This document shows positions 9,640 to 16,697 of a DNA stretch of 49,958 nt, piece by piece. How positions within the stretch are numbered: the stretch's first letter is position 1; every line of letters starts with the position of its first letter. The notes beneath the pieces are model-generated. The model saw only the letters and a program-made list of their open reading frames with translations, made no database searches and had not been told where the DNA came from. The stretch is from Gammaproteobacteria bacterium (lineage in GTDB: Bacteria; Pseudomonadota; Gammaproteobacteria; Pseudomonadales; Azotimanducaceae), in contig PCCE01000052.1 in NCBI GenBank assembly GCA_002731575.1, forward strand, positions 1-49,958. The letters are read 5' to 3'. A program made the position numbers and the translations under genes.

Positions 9640-10530
9640 ATGTTGACAGGGAGTATTGTTGCTCTGGTCACCCCCATGCACGAAGACGGAGAGGTGGCTT
9701 GGGATGCCCTCGACGATCTGATTGAATGGCATGTGCAGAGCGGTACCCATGGCATTGTTCCCATGGGTACCACAGGTGAATCCGCGACACTGGACACCGA
9801 GGAGCATCTGCAGGTGATTAAGCGCACGATTGATCGTGTTGCAGGCCGGGTACCAGTAATCGCTGGAACTGGCAGTAATTCTACCGCAGAGGCCGTTCAC
9901 CAAACTCAAGAAGCCGAAGCTGCTGGGGCTGATGCCTGCCTGCTGGTGACCCCGTATTACAACCGTCCTACTCAAGAAGGCTTGTTCCTTCACTACGCAG
10001 CCATCGCTGAGGCCACTTCGGTACCTATAGTCCTGTACAACGTGCCACCCAGAACCGGCTGCGACTTAGCGGCCGAGACCGTCGGGCGACTGGCAACAAT
10101 CGACGGCATTGTGGGTATCAAGGATGCCTGCGGTGATGCTTCTAGGGTGACCGATATTCGCGCGGCTGTCGCTGCTGCAGGAGTAGAAGACTTTTTTATT
10201 CTCTCTGGCGAAGACTCGCAAACGCTGCAAATGATGCAGCTTGGCGCTGTTGGCACTATTTCGGTAACGGCCAACGTGCTGCCTGCGCAGATGGCAGAAT
10301 TTTGTGCAGCCTATTTGCGCGGTGACACCGACCGCGCTGCGGTAATAGACCGATCATTGCAGCCAGTGCACGACATCTTGTTTGTCGAGTCGAGCCCAAC
10401 CCCGGCGAAGTGGGCCTTAGCCAACATGGGCCGCATGCCCGGCGGCATACGCTTACCGCTGATTCCGCTTAGTACTGAGCATCATCAAGAAGTGAGCCGA
10501 CGCATACTGACGGCAGGGAACGACAAATGA
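9640..10530 (+). CDS. dapA: 4-hydroxy-tetrahydrodipicolinate synthase
   Basis: DapA condenses pyruvate with aspartate semialdehyde, the first committed step of lysine and meso-diaminopimelate synthesis. All active-site residues fall at E. coli numbering: Thr44 and Thr45 in MGTTGES, Tyr133 and Arg138 in YNVPPRTG, and the Schiff-base Lys161 in GIKDACGD; TPYYNRP at 104-110 supplies Tyr107. The length of 296 is normal (E. coli 292). It overlaps bamC by four bases (ATGA), the classical dapA-bamC arrangement of gammaproteobacteria. A 103-base gap separates it from the metzincin upstream and may hold its own promoter, though I see no clear -35/-10 pair. Confidence 0.97.
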   Translation: MLTGSIVALVTPMHEDGEVAWDALDDLIEWHVQSGTHGIVPMGTTGESATLDTEEHLQVIKRTIDRVAGRVPVIAGTGSNSTAEAVHQTQEAEAAGADACLLVTPYYNRPTQEGLFLHYAAIAEATSVPIVLYNVPPRTGCDLAAETVGRLATIDGIVGIKDACGDASRVTDIRAAVAAAGVEDFFILSGEDSQTLQMMQLGAVGTISVTANVLPAQMAEFCAAYLRGDTDRAAVIDRSLQPVHDILFVESSPTPAKWALANMGRMPGGIRLPLIPLSTEHHQEVSRRILTAGNDK

Positions 10531-11669
10531 AAAATTACCGCTTATGGGCTGTGTTGGCCTTCGCCACGGTGCTAACCGGCTGCGGTGCGCTACCGTCGCT
10601 GCCGTTTGTTGATAGTGCAGAAAAAGCGCCCAAGCAAACCTATGTAGACTTGCGTCGCCAGCCGCCGCTGCAGATTCCCGAAGATTTGCAGCTCAGCGAA
10701 CCAAGTCAGGTGTCGGGGGTGCCGCAGATACAGGTGCAGCGTAACGCGTCGTACTATCCCGACCGCCCACCCCTCCCAGACGCAAAATACGCAGCAGACA
10801 ACCGTAACGAAGTCCGCGTGCAGCGGCTGGCTAACAGAAACTGGTTGGTGATTCCTGAGCCACCCACAACGGCCTGGCCGAAAATGAAACAGTTCTTCGC
10901 CGACAACGGAGTCGTGCTGACGGACGACCGGCCTGAATTGGGTCGCTTGAGTACCGACTGGCTGGCCGCCACCGGCCGCCCGGCACGAGATGTGGTGCGC
11001 TCGTTACTCGCAACGGCCCGCAGTGAAGCCGGATTAGAGAGTGGCGAAGATCGTTTTCTGATTCGCGTTGAGCAAGGCCTGCAGCCGCAGTCTACCGAAG
11101 TTCATTTACGTCATGACAATGATGCACTCGGCGAGGCAGTCGGCATAGATCTAGTGCAGGTGCAGAGCCTAAGCTCTGATCTAGTTGCCGCGGAAAAAGC
11201 GCTGTTGGAGCAAATTGGTGCCTATGTCGCGGCGCGGGTTGCTGAGAGCACGGTATCCAAAGTAGCGCTGCAAATTGGCAGTAATCCTAAAACCGATATG
11301 CGCCGCAATGCAGACGGCATCCCTGAGTTGAGTTTTTATCTGGACCGCGGACGAGCGTTGGCCTCTCTGACTCAGTCTTTGCGTAATGCTGGAGTCATAG
11401 TCAACTACTCGGACAGCAGTTCTGGCCGCTTTGATGTCAGTATTCCTCGCGAAGTGCTTACCGGTGAAAAGAGCGGTGGCTTACTGTGCCGTGTGACCTT
11501 CAGCTGCGGCACTAGGGGTGCGACCAATGTCACTTTGCAGATGTCTGCGGCGGTTGCGACGGACAATGGCGAAGCCTTCAAAATATCCGTACTCGAAGAC
11601 GGCGAATACATGGCCGATTTGGACAAGGCGCAAGAAATTTTGGTGCTGATTCGTGAGTTTGCGACTTGA
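10527..11669 (+). CDS. bamC: Outer-membrane assembly lipoprotein BamC
   Basis: BamC (NlpB) is a lipoprotein of the beta-barrel assembly machine. The 380-residue product has a lipoprotein signal with lipobox VLTGC (Cys19), then an extended proline-rich N-terminal segment (YVDLRRQPPLQIPEDL) of the kind that contacts BamD, followed by two alpha/beta helix-grip-like domains (about 100-215 and 235-380). The WLVIPEPPTTAWPKMKQFF and LGRLSTDWL stretches fit the first NlpB domain. E. coli BamC has 344 residues. It is translationally coupled to dapA, and the export and assembly context agrees with BepA 5 kb upstream. Confidence 0.93.
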   Translation: MKNYRLWAVLAFATVLTGCGALPSLPFVDSAEKAPKQTYVDLRRQPPLQIPEDLQLSEPSQVSGVPQIQVQRNASYYPDRPPLPDAKYAADNRNEVRVQRLANRNWLVIPEPPTTAWPKMKQFFADNGVVLTDDRPELGRLSTDWLAATGRPARDVVRSLLATARSEAGLESGEDRFLIRVEQGLQPQSTEVHLRHDNDALGEAVGIDLVQVQSLSSDLVAAEKALLEQIGAYVAARVAESTVSKVALQIGSNPKTDMRRNADGIPELSFYLDRGRALASLTQSLRNAGVIVNYSDSSSGRFDVSIPREVLTGEKSGGLLCRVTFSCGTRGATNVTLQMSAAVATDNGEAFKISVLEDGEYMADLDKAQEILVLIREFAT

Positions 11670-11685
11670 ACAACGAGCTTAGTGT

Positions 11686-12471
11686 ATGGGTGTAGCATCG
11701 CTGGGCAGCGGCAGTCGCGGCAACGGAACACTGGTGTCTATCGGGGGTGCCGTCTTTCTGGTGGACTGCGGCTTCAATCTGAAGCAAACAGAGCAGCGGC
11801 TTTCGCGCCTGCAACTGAGCCCTGGTGACTTAACGGCTATTTTAGTCAGTCACGAGCACAGCGATCATATTGCGGGCGTAACCGCGTTATCCCACCGCTA
11901 CTCTATTCCCGTTTACGCCTCATACGGCACGCAAAAAAATGGCCCGAAGGATTTTACCTGCCATGCTTTTGACGGCGATGTGCCGTTTGAAGTGGCTGGG
12001 GTCACAGTGAATCCTGTAGTTGTACCCCACGACGCTCGCGAACCCACGCAGTTTGTGCTGCAGCACGAGGCAACCAAGATCGGGGTGTTATCCGACCTCG
12101 GCAGTGTTACCCAACATGTGATTAATCAGTTTACTGGCTGCGACTATCTGCTGCTGGAGGCCAACCACGACCGCGGTATGTTGCAGCGCGGCAGTTATCC
12201 TGCAGCGCTGAAGCGCCGTGTTGGTGGTGACCACGGCCACCTGTCCAATACCCAGGCAGTAGAGCTGCTGACACGGATTGCCCATACCAACCTGCATGTG
12301 GTGATCGGGCATATTAGCGAGCAAAACAACGACGCTGGCCTGGTGGCAGACCTGTTTGCCGGGCTGCGTCCGCAGCTTGGTAGTTTGAGCATCGCCAATC
12401 AGCACGAGGGTCAGATGTGGGTAGGCGAGCAGCCTATGACTCGGCAGATATCCTTCGACAAAGTTATGTAA
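11686..12471 (+). CDS. MBL-fold metallo-hydrolase (YycJ/WalJ-like)
   Basis: The 261-residue protein starts with the family signature ASLGSGSRGN, followed by the zinc motif HEHSDH at 56-61, a later LLLEANHD stretch and GGDHGHLSN, which together define the YycJ-like branch of metallo-beta-lactamase-fold hydrolases. Members are likely 5' DNA exonucleases or phosphodiesterases; the exact role in proteobacteria is not settled. It lies 16 bases after bamC, the same order as Pseudomonas PA1010-PA1011-PA1012. In Pseudomonas purC follows, whereas here a cnoX-type gene does. The start ATG at 11686 agrees with homologues although no strong ribosome-binding site precedes it. Confidence 0.9.
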   Translation: MGVASLGSGSRGNGTLVSIGGAVFLVDCGFNLKQTEQRLSRLQLSPGDLTAILVSHEHSDHIAGVTALSHRYSIPVYASYGTQKNGPKDFTCHAFDGDVPFEVAGVTVNPVVVPHDAREPTQFVLQHEATKIGVLSDLGSVTQHVINQFTGCDYLLLEANHDRGMLQRGSYPAALKRRVGGDHGHLSNTQAVELLTRIAHTNLHVVIGHISEQNNDAGLVADLFAGLRPQLGSLSIANQHEGQMWVGEQPMTRQISFDKVM

Positions 12472-12527
12472 AATCGCGTCTGCAGCAACCTACCGTTAGC
12501 CTATTCGCCAGTAAGGGATTACCCCAT

Positions 12528-13370
12528 ATGCCAGCCATCAATGTTTCCATGCAAAACTTCCAAACCGACGTTGTGGACGCTTCGCAGAATATGCCTGTGG
12601 TGCTGTTGTTCTGGGCCGAACAAGTACCGCCGTCGGTAGAGGTAAAAAATCTCTGTGAGCAAGTGCTGGCGGACTATGCAGGCAAGGCGGTGCTGGCGCT
12701 TTCGGATGTGGCTCAAGATCAAACCTTGGCACCACAACTACAGGTGCAAGGGTTGCCGAGTATTCGCATCGTTTACCAAGGTGCTATCGCGGAGCAGATT
12801 GATGGTCCGGTGGACGAAGCCCAATTACGCACCATTATAGAAGGTCTTACCCAGTCGTCTGTGGAGGCTATGCAGGGTGACTTAGACCAGCTTATAGCGG
12901 CAGCAGACTTTGCCGGTGCGGCGAGCATTTTGCAGCAAAGTATTCATGACGAGCCGAACAATCAGGCGCTGCGCATTGAATTGGCCGATGTGCTTATCCG
13001 CAAGGGCGATCTGGACGATGCGCGCACCGTGCTGGGGTCTGTTCCACAAGACACCGAGGGCCGTAGCCGACCGCAGAATCGGCTGGAATTTTGCGAAGAG
13101 GCTGCAGCCATGGACAGTGGGGCGGCTTTGCAGGCAGCGGTTGCTGCGAATCCGCAGGATCTAGAGGCATGCTATGCGCTGGCAGTTGTGCAGACGGTGG
13201 CAGAAGAATACGAATCTGCGCTTACCCAGTGTTTGGACATATTGCGCTCGGACCGAGAATTCCGCGACGACATCGGTCGCCTGACGATGATTCGAATATT
13301 TGATGTGCTGGGCAAGGGTAACGAGCTGGCGACGAAGTATCGCCGCAAGCTTTTCAACGCCATGCACTAG
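12528..13370 (+). CDS. cnoX: CnoX/YbbN-family thioredoxin-like co-chaperone
   Basis: A thioredoxin fold at about 1-110 (VVLLFWAEQVPPS, LALSDVAQDQTLAPQLQVQGLPSIRI with the cis-proline turn) is followed by TPR-like helices (LIAAADFAGAASIL, ALRIELADVLIRKGDLDDA, ACYALAVVQ) and a short C-terminal extension. This is the architecture of CnoX (YbbN, 284 residues in E. coli), a holdase that hands clients to GroEL and DnaK. The CxxC site is replaced by VPPS at 33-36, so there is no redox centre; E. coli CnoX also lacks a full CxxC. The frame is open back to 12417, but that would overlap the MBL gene by 55 bases; ATG 12528 with AAGGG upstream gives 280 residues and fits the family. Confidence 0.85.
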   Translation: MPAINVSMQNFQTDVVDASQNMPVVLLFWAEQVPPSVEVKNLCEQVLADYAGKAVLALSDVAQDQTLAPQLQVQGLPSIRIVYQGAIAEQIDGPVDEAQLRTIIEGLTQSSVEAMQGDLDQLIAAADFAGAASILQQSIHDEPNNQALRIELADVLIRKGDLDDARTVLGSVPQDTEGRSRPQNRLEFCEEAAAMDSGAALQAAVAANPQDLEACYALAVVQTVAEEYESALTQCLDILRSDREFRDDIGRLTMIRIFDVLGKGNELATKYRRKLFNAMH

Positions 13371-13580
13371 GTTTCACCGAGATGTTTTTTTTTGCTCGCA
13401 TCCTACACATTCGAGTAACACCGGCATTAACTTAAGCTGTGGAAAATATCTGTATAAACCCTTCGATGACATTGGCTCCGAAGGGGTTTGAGCCAGTCAA
13501 GATTGTGTTTTTGGATAGGCCCTAGAGCGTCATCCGAAAGTTGACAGGGCCGATTTTGTAAGGAAAATCAGGGGTCTGTA

Positions 13581-13596
13581 GTTAGTGAGCACTAAC
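13581..13596. promoter_or_regulatory. Inverted repeat GTTAGTG-AG-CACTAAC, operator candidate
   Basis: Two perfect 7-base arms separated by two bases. Its symmetry and size are typical of a dimeric regulator's operator (TetR, GntR or MarR type). It lies about 410 bases before the glutamine synthetase start and 210 after cnoX, so which gene it would control is uncertain. Confidence 0.4.
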
Positions 13597-13610
13597 TTTC
13601 TGCGCCGATT

Positions 13611-13619
13611 TTATGCACA
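13611..13619 (+). promoter_or_regulatory. DnaA-box-like sequence TTATGCACA
   Basis: Exact match to the relaxed consensus TTATNCACA. A single 9-mer match can be chance; its weight comes from the other matches within 200 bases. Confidence 0.35.
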
Positions 13620-13638
13620 CTTAAGCGCATACAAACTG

Positions 13639-13648
13639 TTAGCGCTAA
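13639..13648. promoter_or_regulatory. Perfect palindrome TTAGCGCTAA
   Basis: Ten-base perfect palindrome in the same non-coding region, followed within ten bases by the GCGAA-CT-TTCGC inverted repeat. Short enough to occur by chance; noted because of its neighbours. Confidence 0.3.
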
Positions 13649-13786
13649 GATGCGCGCGAACTTTCGCAAGCTGCAATACAATTTCATTCTAACCCATTGA
13701 TAACTATACTGAAATTGCGATTTAGTGATTTCAAGCTGTGGCATTTGCCGCGCGGATCAGGAAAACGCGCGCATGTCGGGCCCAAG

Positions 13787-13807
13787 TTATCCTCAAAGTT
13801 ATCCACA
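13787..13807 (+). promoter_or_regulatory. Tandem DnaA-box-like pair
   Basis: TTATCCTCA (13787-13795, one mismatch) and TTATCCACA (13799-13807, the perfect E. coli consensus) repeat in the same orientation with starts 12 bases apart, close to one helical turn. This could bind DnaA, for replication control or for DnaA-dependent transcription. No dnaA, gidA/mnmG, rpmH or parAB gene is near, which argues against the main origin. Confidence 0.4.
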
Positions 13808-13818
13808 GGTTTGCCGGT

Positions 13819-13834
13819 TTTTTGTGCACAAAAA
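13819..13834. promoter_or_regulatory. 16-bp perfect palindrome TTTTTGTGCACAAAAA
   Basis: A full palindrome with a GTGCAC core, 12 bases after the tandem DnaA-like pair and about 170 bases before the glutamine synthetase ribosome-binding site. Position and symmetry suit an operator. TTGTGCACA within it also differs from the DnaA consensus by one base. Function is inference. Confidence 0.4.
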
Positions 13835-14006
13835 GGTTTGAAATCAGTCTCCAAAGCAGAATGAGAATTTTGGTAACAAAAGCGGTTAGAAAGTAACGTG
13901 CTGACTGTTCTGCTGGCATTCGATAGCTCTATATTTGGCGGCTGACCTCAAACCGGAGTAGGGTTGAGGCGTATCGATTCGGTTGCGCAAAGGAGTATGG
14001 GTCGCC

Positions 14007-15407
14007 ATGAATGATTCGCAGAATACGGTTGGGGCAACGCCAGAACAGCGGCTGCAGGAGACACTGGCGCGCTATCAAGAGCTGGGGGTGCGGCAGGTCA
14101 AACTCGGCCTAACCGACATTGATGGAGTGATTCGCGGTAAATATGTTGGCCTGACTAAGTTCGCCAGCCTGCTCACCAAACAGGGCGGTTTTTGCGACTG
14201 CGTCTTCGGCTGGGATATGGACGACCAGCTCTACGATGGCGGCGACTACACCGGCTGGCACAGTGGTTTCCCGGATACCGGCTTTCGCCTGTTAGTAGAA
14301 ACCGAGCGCTGGTTGGCCGAGGAGGAGTGCCCCTACTTTATTGCTGAATTTGTCGAGCGTGACGGCAGCGACCACCCATTATGCCCGCGCACTCGTTTGC
14401 GCAACTTGCTGGAGCGCTTCGCGGCACAGGGGCTGAGAGTGCGCGCTGGCTTTGAGTATGAATTCTTCGTCTTTAACGAAACCCCTCATAGCATTCGCGA
14501 CAAGGGTTATCGTGACCTAACCCCCATCAGCCCCGGCAACTTTGGTTACTCGGTGCTGCGTACCGCTGCGCTGGGCAACGAGTTTTCAGCCTTTATGAAC
14601 TATTGCGCAGATATTGACTGCGAGCTGGAGGGCCTGCACTGCGAGACCGGCCCCGGAGTTTGGGAAGCAGCGCTAGCGTCCCAGCAGGGCTTGGAAGCAG
14701 CTGACAGAGCATCGCTGTTTAAGACCATGGCCAAGGGCTACTTCCAGCGCCGCGAGATGCTCGCTACTTTTATGGCCAAGTGGTCGATGGATTATCCGGG
14801 CCAAAGTGGCCATCTGCATTTGAGTCTGAGCGATGCTGACGGCACCAACATTTTTTTCGACGCGGCCGATGCTGCCGGAATTTCTCAGCGCATGCGTCAT
14901 GCGGTAGCCGGTCTGCAGCGCTATTTGCCCGAGTTCCTTGCCATGCTCGCACCCACAGTGAACAGCTATACGCGCCTCGTGAAGGGTGCTTGGGCGCCCA
15001 CTGCAGCTACTTGGGGTATTGAAAACCGAACCGCTGCGATTCGGGTAATTCCCGGCGATCAGTACAGTCAGCGTATCGAAGTGCGCGTTGGTGGTGCTGA
15101 CGCCAATCCCTACTTAGTGCAGGCCGCTGCCTTGGCCGCCATGGAAATAGGCCTGCAGGAAAGCCTTCAGCCCGACGAGCCTGTGGCGGGCAACGCCTAT
15201 GAAGCGGAAGATGACCTGCCGCTAGCCTTCCACTTCGCCTCAGATCTTGCCAACGCCGCAAGTCGCTTTGAGGATTCTGCAGCCGCTAACAAGTGTTTTG
15301 GCGATGTCTTTGTAAAACACTTTGCCATGACGCGGCATTGGGAGGCCCGGGAATACCACCGCAACATCAATAGCTGGCAGCTCGAACGGTATTTTGAAAT
15401 AGTCTGA
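14007..15407 (+). CDS. Glutamine synthetase family ligase (gamma-glutamyl-amine synthetase type)
   Basis: The 466-residue protein shows the glutamine synthetase fold: GLTDIDGVIRGKYV in the N-terminal beta-grasp, GFEYEFFVF with metal ligands Glu150 and Glu152, HCETGPGVWEAAL, GHLHLSLSD, NSYTRLVKGAWAPTAATWG, ENRTAAIRV, and RIEVRVGGADANPYL. The divergence from GlnA, and the amidotransferase next door, point to the PuuA/SpuB/GlnA3-like branch that gamma-glutamylates polyamines or other amines. The frame extends to a TTG at 13983, but ATG 14007 with AAAGGAG at 13989-13995 is the better start. The long, palindrome-rich leader suggests regulated expression. It precedes the amidotransferase by 29 bases. 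The amine substrate is unknown. Confidence 0.85.
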   Translation: MNDSQNTVGATPEQRLQETLARYQELGVRQVKLGLTDIDGVIRGKYVGLTKFASLLTKQGGFCDCVFGWDMDDQLYDGGDYTGWHSGFPDTGFRLLVETERWLAEEECPYFIAEFVERDGSDHPLCPRTRLRNLLERFAAQGLRVRAGFEYEFFVFNETPHSIRDKGYRDLTPISPGNFGYSVLRTAALGNEFSAFMNYCADIDCELEGLHCETGPGVWEAALASQQGLEAADRASLFKTMAKGYFQRREMLATFMAKWSMDYPGQSGHLHLSLSDADGTNIFFDAADAAGISQRMRHAVAGLQRYLPEFLAMLAPTVNSYTRLVKGAWAPTAATWGIENRTAAIRVIPGDQYSQRIEVRVGGADANPYLVQAAALAAMEIGLQESLQPDEPVAGNAYEAEDDLPLAFHFASDLANAASRFEDSAAANKCFGDVFVKHFAMTRHWEAREYHRNINSWQLERYFEIV

Positions 15408-15436
15408 CGCTGCAACGAACTACCTGCGATTAACCT

Positions 15437-16225
15437 ATGCCTGAGCCCGTACCTACATCGAAGCCTAAGCCCCTTCACCTCGGTATTTTACAAACAGATT
15501 CCGTGCTCGAAGACCTGCAGCCGCGCTTCGGCGATTACCCGAGCATGTTTGAAGACCTGTTTCGGGCCGCGGATCCGACCATGCGCTTTACCACCTACAA
15601 TGTGCAGCAGGCCCTGCCCGCGAGTCTCGACTGCGATGCTTACCTGATTACTGGCTGCAAGCTCAGTGTCTACGACGACTTGCCGTGGATTGCCGAACTG
15701 GCAGACTTTGTGCGTATGGCCATGGCGGCACAAAAGAAAATTCTCGGCATCTGTTTTGGTCATCAGCTTATGGCGCATTTCTTTGGTGGCGCAGTCGGGC
15801 CAGCCTCCGTGGGCTGGGCGGTGGGGGTGCAAACCAGTGACTTGGTGCAGACCCCAGCGTGGATGACTAGCGTCGGGCAGGCACCCCTGCAGCTGCACTT
15901 GGTTTCCAGTCACAAAGACCAAGTGCTGGAATTGCCCGAGGGTGCCGAGGTTTTTGCCAGCAGCGATTTTTGTCCGGTATCTGGCTTCACCATGGGTGAG
16001 CGGGTGCTTACCATACAAGGCCACCCGGAACTCAGCGCAGAATACTCCCAAGCGCTGATGGGTGTGCGTCGACAACTGCTGGGCGAGCAGGTTTATCAGG
16101 CTGGGGTCGACAGTTTGCGTCAAGACACGGACGAGGCCTTGTTCACCCGCTGGATGATCGCCTTCATTCGTAGCAGTGCGGATCAACTCGCTGCGAAACC
16201 TTCAGCCCGAGCGTATAGTGGTTAA
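15437..16225 (+). CDS. Class I glutamine amidotransferase family protein
   Basis: A 262-residue stand-alone class I amidotransferase: nucleophile Cys106 in GICFGHQL, and His196 and Glu198 in IQGHPEL complete the triad. This branch, similar to GMP-synthase-type GATases without a synthetase domain, hydrolyses gamma-glutamyl compounds or glutamine. The PuuD-like gamma-glutamyl-GABA hydrolase has a somewhat different sequence around the Cys, so I do not name it puuD. Following a gamma-glutamyl ligase, it could remove the glutamyl group at the end of a polyamine-like pathway; no oxidase, aldehyde dehydrogenase or transaminase for such a pathway is in the window. It overlaps the next gene by eight bases if that starts at GTG 16218. 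Confidence 0.85.
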   Translation: MPEPVPTSKPKPLHLGILQTDSVLEDLQPRFGDYPSMFEDLFRAADPTMRFTTYNVQQALPASLDCDAYLITGCKLSVYDDLPWIAELADFVRMAMAAQKKILGICFGHQLMAHFFGGAVGPASVGWAVGVQTSDLVQTPAWMTSVGQAPLQLHLVSSHKDQVLELPEGAEVFASSDFCPVSGFTMGERVLTIQGHPELSAEYSQALMGVRRQLLGEQVYQAGVDSLRQDTDEALFTRWMIAFIRSSADQLAAKPSARAYSG

Positions 16226-16697
16226 ACCGCCACGCGGCTTTGCCCGCTTTCTTCTGCGCGCTGCGCGGCTGCTAAAAAATCCAGCCCTGCTGCGCCAGGT
16301 ACTGGCTCAGGCGTCGAGCAAGTTGGGTCGCAGGGAAGGCTCAGGTGCGCTGCGCGAGGTAAAGGAACAGCTGCTGCGTTTGCTAGCGCTGTTAAAGGAC
16401 TATGTGGCCGGTGACTACCGCGACGTATCGACCCAAACCATGGTGATAGTAGTGGCGGCTATCGCCTATTTTGTGGTGCCCTTTGACGGCGTTCCAGATT
16501 TTCTCTTTGGCTGGGGCTTGGTAGATGACGCCGCAGTCATCACCTATGTGGTGGCCCAAATCTCTGGCGAACTGGAGGCCTTTGCACGTTGGCAAGACGC
16601 CCAGCGAGAAAAAGCTGGAAGTTCCGACGCGCCGGATAACGCGCTAAATAAAGACGACAACCTACCCAGCGATCCATCAGACGATGACGACTGCTAG
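16218..16697 (+). CDS. DUF1232 (YkvA-type) membrane protein
   Basis: The product (159 residues from GTG 16218) has basic amphipathic helices at about 1-60, then IVVVAAIAYFVVPFDGVPDFLFGWGLVDDAAVITYVV, the DUF1232 signature with a membrane helix and the conserved P.D..PD....G..DD pattern. A polar, highly acidic tail (DPSDDDD) ends the protein. The family's function is unknown. The frame is open to a GTG at 16176, inside the amidotransferase; I prefer 16218 because the conserved part begins soon after. Its 3' end overlaps the next gene by 14 bases, so the ligase, amidotransferase, DUF1232 and DUF3108 genes look like one transcription unit. Confidence 0.82.
   Translation: MVKPPRGFARFLLRAARLLKNPALLRQVLAQASSKLGRREGSGALREVKEQLLRLLALLKDYVAGDYRDVSTQTMVIVVAAIAYFVVPFDGVPDFLFGWGLVDDAAVITYVVAQISGELEAFARWQDAQREKAGSSDAPDNALNKDDNLPSDPSDDDDC

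Larger units (their letters stand above)
13371..14006. other. Long intergenic region rich in palindromes and DnaA-box-like 9-mers
   Basis: No convincing gene lies in these 636 bases; small open frames here lack coding character. It holds a run of nine T at 13385-13393 after cnoX without a clear stem, a hairpin with arms AAACCCTTCG (13456-13465) and CGAAGGGGTTT (13479-13489, one bulged G), perfect palindromes at 13581-13596, 13639-13648 and 13819-13834, an inverted repeat GCGAA-CT-TTCGC at 13656-13667, and four sequences like DnaA boxes: TTTTCCACA on the minus strand at 13438-13446, TTATGCACA at 13611-13619, TTATCCTCA at 13787-13795 and TTATCCACA at 13799-13807. The glutamine synthetase ribosome-binding site AAAGGAG is at 13989-13995. 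Confidence 0.7.

Noticed and set aside
13300-13491. Small plus-strand open frame overlapping the cnoX end
   Set aside because: It lies mostly in another frame of cnoX and in non-coding sequence; no coding signature.
13731-13919. Small minus-strand open frame in the non-coding gap (62 codons)
   Set aside because: No ribosome-binding site, no recognisable domain, and it spans the palindromes and DnaA-like boxes.
13371-14006. Main chromosome origin at the DnaA-box cluster
   Set aside because: No dnaA, gidA/mnmG, rpmH or parAB gene nearby, only one perfect box, and no clear AT-rich unwinding element; kept as a weaker finding.
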